Below are positions 28,476 to 35,051 of a stretch of DNA of 64,000 nt, piece by piece. This stretch comes from Acinetobacter tibetensis (GTDB lineage: Bacteria > Pseudomonadota > Gammaproteobacteria > Pseudomonadales > Moraxellaceae): contig NZ_CP098732.1 of the NCBI RefSeq assembly GCF_023824315.1, positions 806,001 through 870,000 of the forward strand, given 5' to 3'. Both the position numbers and the translations under genes were made by a program. The notes under the pieces are model-generated. The model searched no databases. It was not told where the DNA came from and saw nothing but the letters and a program-made list of their open reading frames with translations. Within the stretch, counting starts at the first letter, position 1. Each line of letters opens with the position of its first letter.

Positions 28476-28937
28476 ATGAGTGAGAAAATCGCGAATAAAT
28501 CGGTTTTAGACCAAATTAGTCAGCAAGAGTTACATCATCTTATTACAGTTTCTACTGGATTTATTGATGCTTACATCATTCAGTGCTATGGCAAAGTGGC
28601 AATGTTATTGCCACAAAATATTGTGCTTTCTGCGTTGGATAGCCAGACACACGTTTCTTCAGTGGAATGGCATGATGTCAAATTACCTGTTTATGCAGTG
28701 AATGATCCTGCAAAAGAAACAGGTGTTGCATTGGTGATTGAAGGTGATGAAGTCGATCAGCGTTTTGCCTTGATGTGTAATGAAATGCCGAAATCTGTGC
28801 GTGTTCGTATTTCTGAGGTGGTTGACGAAGAAATGACAGTCACTGATCCAATGGTGTTTCAGTACGTGAGAATGGGTGAGCAAACTTTTCAAGTGCCTAA
28901 TGTTGTACAGATTCAAACCAGTTTAGGCATCAATTAG
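28476..28937 (+). CDS. CheW-like protein at the end of the Pil-Chp operon (ChpC-like)
   Basis: A 153-residue protein with a diverged CheW-like fold: DAYIIQCYGKVAMLLPQNIV at the start, a conserved turn near VEWHDVKLPVYAVND, then GVALVIEGDEVDQRFALMCN. It starts 4 bp after the chpA stop, with AGGGG as ribosome binding site, so the two are translationally linked. In Pseudomonas aeruginosa the corresponding position holds chpB and the CheW-type chpC; by position and fold this is most likely the ChpC counterpart. The sequence is diverged enough that I leave the symbol blank. A bidirectional terminator follows. Confidence 0.75.
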   Translation: MSEKIANKSVLDQISQQELHHLITVSTGFIDAYIIQCYGKVAMLLPQNIVLSALDSQTHVSSVEWHDVKLPVYAVNDPAKETGVALVIEGDEVDQRFALMCNEMPKSVRVRISEVVDEEMTVTDPMVFQYVRMGEQTFQVPNVVQIQTSLGIN

Positions 28938-28950
28938 TCAAGCTTCAATA

Positions 28951-28979
28951 AAAAAACCCATGTTCAACATGGGTTTTTT
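28951..28979. terminator. Bidirectional terminator between the Pil-Chp operon and dapE
   Basis: AAAAAACCCATGT, loop TCA, ACATGGGTTTTTT is a perfect 13-bp stem with flanking A and T tracts between convergent genes. Confidence 0.93.
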
Positions 28980-29001
28980 ATTGTTTGATTGATCCGAAAT
29001 T

Positions 29002-30162
<1,161 letters not shown>

Positions 30163-30203
30163 CTATGATAGGCGAATCGAATCAATAAAGGGAGTTTTGA
30201 TAT

Positions 30204-30230
30204 AAAAAAACCTTATCGTTTTGATAAGGT
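30204..30230 (-). terminator. Terminator of the entericidin-like gene
   Basis: On the minus strand CCTTATC, a short A-rich loop and GATAAGG are followed by seven T residues. It lies about 20 bases after the entericidin-like stop codon and before dapE. Confidence 0.85.
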
Positions 30231-30250
30231 CTTGATGTTCTTTGGGGGGA

Positions 30251-30391
30251 TTATAATTTGTCTGCACTTTTTTCCGCACTATCTGTAACGACATCCCCAA
30301 CTTTGGAAACGTCTTTACCTACACCTGCGACGGTATTACAACCTGCCAGAAAAAAAGTGAGTAGTAATGAGATCGCAATTGCTTTTTTCAT
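30251..30391 (-). CDS. Entericidin EcnA/B-like small lipoprotein
   Basis: A 46-residue lipoprotein. MKKAIAISLLLTFFLAGCNT is a lipoprotein signal with lipobox LAGC; the mature peptide VAGVGKDVSKVGDVVTDSAE is the short amphipathic segment of the entericidin A/B family. Members are tiny outer-membrane lipoproteins linked to stationary-phase lysis in E. coli, but their role elsewhere is unclear. The start is the ATG preceded by GGAGAACACT; a longer reading frame beginning 18 codons earlier has no ribosome binding site. Its own terminator follows. Confidence 0.88.
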   Translation of the reverse strand: MKKAIAISLLLTFFLAGCNTVAGVGKDVSKVGDVVTDSAEKSADKL

Positions 30392-30506
30392 AGTGTTCTC
30401 CAAAACATGAATTATTATCTTGAGCACATATAGATTAAAAAACATTCAGCATAAACAGTACCATGATTTCATTATAAAAAAGTTAAAGAATGTATATGGC
30501 GTCATT

Positions 30507-31385
30507 TTACTGCTGAACGTAATGCTGTAGCAGAGGGCGGTTGCGATACATATAAAAATTTTGTTCCCCATCTTTATCCAAATAACAATACAAACCATCA
30601 GTCCAGAGCCGTGGTGTTATGCTGGTTGCAGATGCGTGAGGGCAGAGCCATTCATGTCGCTGTAAACGATAAGGTGATGCAGCGTGAGGAATCACATCAT
30701 AGCCCCACAAGCCTATTCTACGGTGCTGATTCACCCAATGTGGTATTTGCTGTGTCGTTGCATGTAAAGGAATATACAGTTGACCTTTTAGGATAACGAA
30801 GCGTTGTTGTATTACGTAATTAAGTGCTTGATCAAATTGAAACTGCTTTTGGGTAAAATGGTTTAATTTACGTTTTAATGTATCTGTTCGATTGAGCCCA
30901 TACCAATGCGGAAAAGAAAAATCACATTCTGCCAAATAATATTTTAATGCCACTTCCCAATGTTCAATTTGATTGGTCTGCGTATTCTTAAGTAAAAAAT
31001 CTAATTCGCCTAAAGTTTTTGGGCCTGCAATTTGTTGGATGCTATGCCCTAAAAGCTCATAAGGGTGATAATTATGATCACGTAACCAAAACCAAATGAA
31101 CATTTCAAAGCGTAATCCGAGTCGAGTGCTTTTTAATTGATTTAAAAAATCTTCTAATTCGCTCGGATGCTGATCTAAATACTGTAGTCGTGTTTGGTAA
31201 AGATGAAAATATTGTGTCCAAATAAGTGCAGTATGCAATTGAAATGATTGTTGGATATTAAATTGATCTGGATAAGCGCTCAGAATATTGGGACTGGCAA
31301 GGCTAAAAGCCAATTGCCGCACCAGTGGATTTTTAAAATACAGCCATGGTTCAAAAAGATGGTCTTGTTGTAAGGTCAAAAACAT
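30507..31385 (-). CDS. DUF1853 family protein
   Basis: A 292-residue cytoplasmic protein of the DUF1853 family. It shows the family's N-terminal FEPWLYFKNPLVRQLAFSLA and the central block LGELDFLLKNTQTNQ followed by IEHWEVALKYYL. In that block a D/E residue followed by E-x-x-x-K resembles a PD-(D/E)XK nuclease core, and the family has been suggested to be nuclease-like, but no activity is established. The C-terminal part contains several Trp and His residues. It has no signal peptide. It is divergent from the DUF454 gene with about 95 bp between the starts. Confidence 0.75.
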   Translation of the reverse strand: MFLTLQQDHLFEPWLYFKNPLVRQLAFSLASPNILSAYPDQFNIQQSFQLHTALIWTQYFHLYQTRLQYLDQHPSELEDFLNQLKSTRLGLRFEMFIWFWLRDHNYHPYELLGHSIQQIAGPKTLGELDFLLKNTQTNQIEHWEVALKYYLAECDFSFPHWYGLNRTDTLKRKLNHFTQKQFQFDQALNYVIQQRFVILKGQLYIPLHATTQQIPHWVNQHRRIGLWGYDVIPHAASPYRLQRHEWLCPHASATSITPRLWTDGLYCYLDKDGEQNFYMYRNRPLLQHYVQQ

Positions 31386-31481
31386 AGTGAAAACCGAAAT
31401 GGCAGAATAATGTACAGAATTTAAAAAGGATAAAGTGTAAAAACATTTTATACTAGCGCAATTCTGGATTAGGGCTTGAAG

Positions 31482-31856
31482 ATGAATATATTGTTTTGGC
31501 GAAGTTTAGTGGTGCTTTTTGTCATCCTTGGCTTTATTGGTGCTGTACTACCAGGTATGCCAACAACAGTATTTTTAATTTTAGCTGCTTGGGCAGCCTC
31601 AAAAGGTTGGCCGCAAGTGGATGATTGGTTATTGAATCATCCCAAACATGGCGCAACATTACGTGCTTGGCGTGAAAATGGCACTGTGCCACGCAAAGCC
31701 AAATGGATTGCATCGATCATGATGTTGTTTAGTGGTGCGTTGATGCTATTCACAACCGCCCCATTTGCAGTCAAAGTCTTTACTGACTTAACCATGTTGA
31801 TTGTAGCGATTTGGTTGTGGTTGCGTCCAGAACCAGTTTCGCGTGAAGCACGATAG
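31482..31856 (+). CDS. YbaN/DUF454 family inner-membrane protein
   Basis: A small membrane protein of 124 residues with three hydrophobic segments: SLVVLFVILGFIGAVLPGMP, a short helix after TTVFLILAAWAASKG, and a C-terminal hairpin with IASIMMLFSGALMLFTTAPF. The LPGMPTT...AAWAASKG signature and HPKHGATLRAWRENG loop are diagnostic of DUF454 (E. coli YbaN). I start at the ATG 10 bases after AGGGC rather than a TTG two codons earlier. The family's function is unknown. It precedes the ElsL-like gene by 41 bp and may be co-transcribed. Confidence 0.88.
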   Translation: MNILFWRSLVVLFVILGFIGAVLPGMPTTVFLILAAWAASKGWPQVDDWLLNHPKHGATLRAWRENGTVPRKAKWIASIMMLFSGALMLFTTAPFAVKVFTDLTMLIVAIWLWLRPEPVSREAR

Positions 31857-31897
31857 ATGATGCTCATAACAAGTTGCACGTTTTTTAGGACAGTTCA

Positions 31898-32404
31898 ATG
31901 CAATATTCATTACAACAAGCAGATATTTTAATAGATTTGGCAGAGCAAACTTTGCAACTGCCAAAGCATAATAAATTTTATGTGATTTCATCGGGTAAAA
32001 ATGGGATTGGTGAACAAGAAAATAGCGGCAAGACGCCAAGAGGATGGCATCAAGTGGCATTAAAGTTTGGTGAGTTTGCACCAATCAATGCAGTCTTTAT
32101 CGCACGTAAAGAAACAGGGGAGGTTTATGATCAGGCGCTTGCCACAGAATTTCCAGAACGTGACTGGATCTTGTCACGTATTTTATGGCTTGCTGGTTTA
32201 GAGCCACAGTTTAATCAAGGTGAGGGATGCGATACCTTCAATCGTTATATTTATATTCACGGTACACCAGATACCGAACCAATGGGTATTCCAATGTCGC
32301 ATGGCTGTATCCGCATGCGCAATCAAGATGTGATTGAGCTATTTGAACTGATTCCTGAAAATGCATTGGTCTATATTTCTGAACAAACTTTAAATTTAAG
32401 TTAA
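31898..32404 (+). CDS. elsL: Cytoplasmic YkuD-family L,D-carboxypeptidase (ElsL-like)
   Basis: A 168-residue YkuD-domain protein. The catalytic block is HGTPDTEPMGIPMSHGCIRM, with the nucleophilic Cys near residue 137 in the SHGC motif and the upstream His near 121. There is no signal peptide or membrane segment: the sequence starts MQYSLQQADILIDLAEQTLQ. Most YkuD L,D-transpeptidases are exported, so a signal-less form suggests a cytoplasmic role. A. baumannii ElsL is exactly such a protein, an L,D-carboxypeptidase trimming recycled muropeptide tetrapeptides and affecting beta-lactam susceptibility. The match to ElsL rests on family, size and absence of signal; confidence in the symbol is moderate. 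Confidence 0.7.
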   Translation: MQYSLQQADILIDLAEQTLQLPKHNKFYVISSGKNGIGEQENSGKTPRGWHQVALKFGEFAPINAVFIARKETGEVYDQALATEFPERDWILSRILWLAGLEPQFNQGEGCDTFNRYIYIHGTPDTEPMGIPMSHGCIRMRNQDVIELFELIPENALVYISEQTLNLS

Positions 32405-32575
32405 AACACCAGTATTTTTGTCTATACGTTCAAAATGCTTGAAAATAAAGAGATGGTCGTGTGTGAAAAACAAGCATATTTTCTAAATAACTTGCAGGGT
32501 TTGCTTGTTTTTATAGCAAAACACTTATTTTTTAATCACTCAAACATAAAATTATGAAAACAGTGAGAAAAGCGT

Positions 32576-32603
32576 TTGACACTGGGTCAGGATTCTCTAT
32601 AAT
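32576..32603 (+). promoter_or_regulatory. Sigma-70 promoter of the tRNA array
   Basis: TTGACA at 32576-32581 and TATAAT at 32598-32603, both perfect consensus hexamers, are separated by 16 bp. The first tRNA gene begins 27 bases after the -10 element. This is the strongest promoter visible in the window, as expected for stable RNA. Confidence 0.93.
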
Positions 32604-32630
32604 GCACCACACAAACGATGAAGACGTTAA

Positions 32631-32706
32631 GGGCGCTTAGCTCAGTTGGTAGAGCGTCTGCCTTACAAGCAGAATGTCGGCGGTTCGATCCCGTCAGCGC
32701 CCACCA
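32631..32706 (+). tRNA. tRNA-Val (anticodon UAC), copy 1
   Basis: The 76-nt gene has acceptor GGGCGCT pairing with AGCGCCC, D arm GCTC...GAGC, anticodon loop CTTACAA, T arm with GTTCGATCC, and an encoded CCA end. First of an eight-gene alternating Val/Asp array. Confidence 0.98.
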
Positions 32707-32729
32707 AGCCTTTACGTTAAACTCTCAGT

Positions 32730-32806
32730 GCAGCGGTAGTTCAGTTGGTTAGAATACCGGCCTGTCACGCCGGGGGTCGCGGGTTCGAGCCCCGTCCGCT
32801 GCGCCA
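32730..32806 (+). tRNA. tRNA-Asp (anticodon GUC), copy 1, variant
   Basis: The 77-nt gene starts GCAGCGG and ends CCGCTGC-G-CCA, with anticodon loop CTGTCAC. It differs from the other three Asp copies by C-G instead of T-A at the outermost pair of the anticodon stem (CCGGC/GCCGG against TCGGC/GCCGA). Confidence 0.98.
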
Positions 32807-32856
32807 CTTGATGAGTTTAATAATTGTTTGTACCACAAATGCGATATTGTGTAAGT

Positions 32857-32933
32857 GCAGCGGTAGTTCAGTTGGTTAGAATATCGGCCTGTCACGCCGA
32901 GGGTCGCGGGTTCGAGCCCCGTCCGCTGCGCCA
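32857..32933 (+). tRNA. tRNA-Asp (anticodon GUC), copy 2
   Basis: The 77-nt gene has anticodon loop CTGTCAC, anticodon stem TCGGC/GCCGA and an encoded CCA. It directly follows copy 1, the only place where two Asp genes are adjacent. Confidence 0.98.
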
Positions 32934-32954
32934 TTTACACAAAATAGCTTTTGA

Positions 32955-33030
32955 GGGCGCTTAGCTCAGTTGGTAGAGCGTCTGCCTTACAAGCAGAATG
33001 TCGGCGGTTCGATCCCGTCAGCGCCCACCA
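32955..33030 (+). tRNA. tRNA-Val (anticodon UAC), copy 2
   Basis: The 76-nt gene is identical to Val copy 1 over the whole gene including CCA. The 21-base spacer before it includes AAAATAGCTTTT. Confidence 0.98.
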
Positions 33031-33043
33031 TAATCTTTGCGAT

Positions 33044-33120
33044 GCAGCGGTAGTTCAGTTGGTTAGAATATCGGCCTGTCACGCCGAGGGTCGCGGGTTC
33101 GAGCCCCGTCCGCTGCGCCA
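33044..33120 (+). tRNA. tRNA-Asp (anticodon GUC), copy 3
   Basis: The 77-nt gene is identical to Asp copy 2. It begins only 13 bases after Val copy 2, the tightest spacing in the array. Confidence 0.98.
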
Positions 33121-33190
33121 TTTCAAAGAAGTTTTACAGTCTGACAAGCTGTGTTTTAAAAGATAAGCTTTGTTGTTTATCTTGCATCAT

Positions 33191-33211
33191 AAAAATAGTG
33201 ATGCTATTTTT
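33191..33211 (+). other. Hairpin in the spacer before tRNA-Val copy 3
   Basis: AAAAATAG, loop TGATG, CTATTTTT forms an 8-bp AU-rich stem ending 9 bases before the tRNA. A nearly identical hairpin precedes Val copy 4. Such a structure could mark an RNase processing site or a weak pause. Confidence 0.6.
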
Positions 33212-33220
33212 AATGCCTTA

Positions 33221-33296
33221 GGGCGCTTAGCTCAGTTGGTAGAGCGTCTGCCTTACAAGCAGAATGTCGGCGGTTCGATCCCGTCAGCGCCCACCA
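33221..33296 (+). tRNA. tRNA-Val (anticodon UAC), copy 3
   Basis: The 76-nt gene is identical to the other Val copies, with anticodon loop CTTACAA and encoded CCA. Confidence 0.98.
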
Positions 33297-33340
33297 TAAT
33301 TTTGACAGATTATGGATTTTGGTTTTAAGAATTCCGTGTT

Positions 33341-33417
33341 GCAGCGGTAGTTCAGTTGGTTAGAATATCGGCCTGTCACGCCGAGGGTCGCGGGTTCGAG
33401 CCCCGTCCGCTGCGCCA
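33341..33417 (+). tRNA. tRNA-Asp (anticodon GUC), copy 4
   Basis: The 77-nt gene is identical to Asp copies 2 and 3. Confidence 0.98.
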
Positions 33418-33483
33418 TTTTAATATCTTATTACCCTGAATAAGATGTTTAATCCAGATAAAGCTCCTTTATCTAGATATGAT

Positions 33484-33503
33484 AAAAATAGATCTCTATT
33501 TTT
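33484..33503 (+). other. Hairpin in the spacer before tRNA-Val copy 4
   Basis: AAAAATAG, loop ATCT, CTATTTTT forms the same 8-bp stem as the one before Val copy 3, again ending 8 bases before the tRNA. Confidence 0.6.
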
Positions 33504-33511
33504 ATTCTTCA

Positions 33512-33587
33512 GGGCGCTTAGCTCAGTTGGTAGAGCGTCTGCCTTACAAGCAGAATGTCGGCGGTTCGATCCCGTCAGCGCCCACCA
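33512..33587 (+). tRNA. tRNA-Val (anticodon UAC), copy 4
   Basis: The 76-nt gene is identical to the other Val copies and is the last of the array. No clear terminator follows before the next gene at 33668, so the array transcript may run into it. Confidence 0.98.
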
Positions 33588-33667
33588 TATATCTCCTTCA
33601 TATTGTTTAAACTCAGTCTTTTATATAGAATTTATTATTCAATAATAATTCAATATATATCATTGAT

Positions 33668-34129
33668 ATGAGAAACCCTTATCAGCGTAAAGCTGCATCT
33701 AAAAGTCATAATTCTAGCCCGAGTGCGCAGAATATCTATCGGCAATTTATTGAAAATATGGTTGCTCAAGGATCTGTGAGTGCTTTATATCAGGATGGTT
33801 GGGCATTATGCGCAACCCCGACAGGGCAACGTGCATTTGCAATCTGGCAAAATAAAAATTTAGCTAAATTGTTTATTAGGGACAATTGGGCAGATTATCA
33901 ATTGAAAGAGATCAGCCTCAAAGATTTGGTAGAAAAACTGATCCCCTATCTAAGAAAGGAACATACCACTATTTCTTTGGACTTAACGCCTGAGGGGCAA
34001 AATATCTTGGTTGCACCAGAAAAACTATTATTAGATTTAAAAAACTATTTATACCAAGTGTACATGCAAAAACCTGAGTTATTTCAGGACATGAAGCTTC
34101 CTTTACCTCGTCATATTCGTCTGAATTAA
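33668..34129 (+). CDS. DUF2750 family protein
   Basis: A 153-residue cytoplasmic protein. After a basic, serine-rich N terminus it shows the DUF2750 layout: FIENMVAQGSVSALYQDGWA (the family has a gW motif), an AIWQNKNLAKLFIRDNW segment matching the family's PvWp.keyA...W block, then LKEISLKDLVEKLIPYLRKE and a short strand-rich end. No catalytic motif is known for the family. It lies 80 bp after the last tRNA gene without a visible terminator or clear ribosome binding site, so it may be read partly from the tRNA promoter. It is convergent with the next gene, with 3 bp between the stop codons. Confidence 0.75.
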   Translation: MRNPYQRKAASKSHNSSPSAQNIYRQFIENMVAQGSVSALYQDGWALCATPTGQRAFAIWQNKNLAKLFIRDNWADYQLKEISLKDLVEKLIPYLRKEHTTISLDLTPEGQNILVAPEKLLLDLKNYLYQVYMQKPELFQDMKLPLPRHIRLN

Positions 34130-34132
34130 TCC

Positions 34133-34918
34133 TTAAAATTCATTGAAGAGCCAGCCACTACCATAAGCAAAATATTCTCTGAGCCATGAATTATAACGGT
34201 TAATCAGAGGTGTAGGGGCGGCTACCGTAATGATATGACGATAGCCTTGTTTACGGGCAATCGCGGCAGCTCTTAGGGTATGAAAATCACTAGTAACGAT
34301 GGCAATGGGTTCATTCAATTGAATATTGAGCTGAGCAAGAATTGGTTGACTATTTTTTAGATTTAAATCAGTACTGGTACTTTTGTCTTCAAGCCAAATA
34401 CGGGTAGGGGATATAGAGAATTTTTTCTGCACATACTTAGACATAATTTCTGCTTCAGTGTATTTCTCTCTAAAATCCAAACCGCCCGTCATAATGAGGG
34501 GAACGTTGGGTTGTTGTTCTGCCAGTGCAGCAGCCTGATCTAAGCGTTGTGCTAAGGTGGCGGAAGGTTTCCCATTTTCTATGCCACTCCCCAAAACGAT
34601 AATGGCTTTCACAGGGGCTTGCTGAGTATTGTTTTGAGTTGCTAGATGTAAATAGAGAAAAAAGCAAACTACACTCGTGCTCCAAAGTAGAAAACCTAAG
34701 CAGCCCACACGCCAGAGGATATTTCTCAATGGTGTTTTATGAATAGAAATTTGAATTTTAGGGTAGAAAATTGCAAAGATCAGTAGTCCTAATCCAATCA
34801 ACAACGGCAGTATAGTACCTAAATGAATTTTATTGAGACTGATTAAGTAAGCCCCATCCATAAAGAGTGTAGTTCCAATAAGTACTGCCAATAGTCTTTT
34901 TAATAGTGTTGATTGCAT
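34133..34918 (-). CDS. YdcF/SanA/ElyC-type membrane protein (DUF218)
   Basis: A 261-residue protein with an N-terminal membrane part (three helices within about residues 1-85) and a DUF218 domain. The domain has the entry motif VKAIIVLGSGIENGKPS, then TLAQRLDQAAALAEQQPNVP and the hallmark LIMTGGLDFREKYTEAEIM, followed by WLEDKSTSTDLNLKNSQPIL and IVTSDFHTLRAAAIARKQGY. This layout matches ElyC/YdcF proteins, some of which affect peptidoglycan or undecaprenyl metabolism in E. coli. The precise role here is not deducible. The ATG is at 34916-34918. Confidence 0.87.
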   Translation of the reverse strand: MQSTLLKRLLAVLIGTTLFMDGAYLISLNKIHLGTILPLLIGLGLLIFAIFYPKIQISIHKTPLRNILWRVGCLGFLLWSTSVVCFFLYLHLATQNNTQQAPVKAIIVLGSGIENGKPSATLAQRLDQAAALAEQQPNVPLIMTGGLDFREKYTEAEIMSKYVQKKFSISPTRIWLEDKSTSTDLNLKNSQPILAQLNIQLNEPIAIVTSDFHTLRAAAIARKQGYRHIITVAAPTPLINRYNSWLREYFAYGSGWLFNEF

Positions 34919-35000
34919 AGGTATAGATTGGATTTATATATTTAAGATGAATGGTAACTGAGTTTAAGGCATTGCTGCTTATGATATTGAATTGATCAAT

Positions 35001-35032
35001 AAAAAACCGAGCCTATTTAAGCTCGGTTTTTT
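35001..35032. terminator. Terminator after the PepSY/flavodoxin gene
   Basis: AAAAAACCGAGC, loop CTATTTAA, GCTCGGTTTTTT is a perfect 12-bp stem symmetrical for both strands. It ends the minus-strand gene at 35052. Confidence 0.92.
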
Positions 35033-35051
35033 GTTTTATGCTACTGCTTTT

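Noticed and set aside
32631..33587. Regularly spaced repeats that could suggest a CRISPR array
   Set aside because: The repeats are 76-77-nt tRNA genes with complete cloverleaves and CCA ends; spacers are irregular in length.
32749..33645. Open frames of 60-70 codons across the tRNA array on both strands
   Set aside because: They are translations of the tRNA genes themselves (the same peptide recurs at each copy) and have no coding value.
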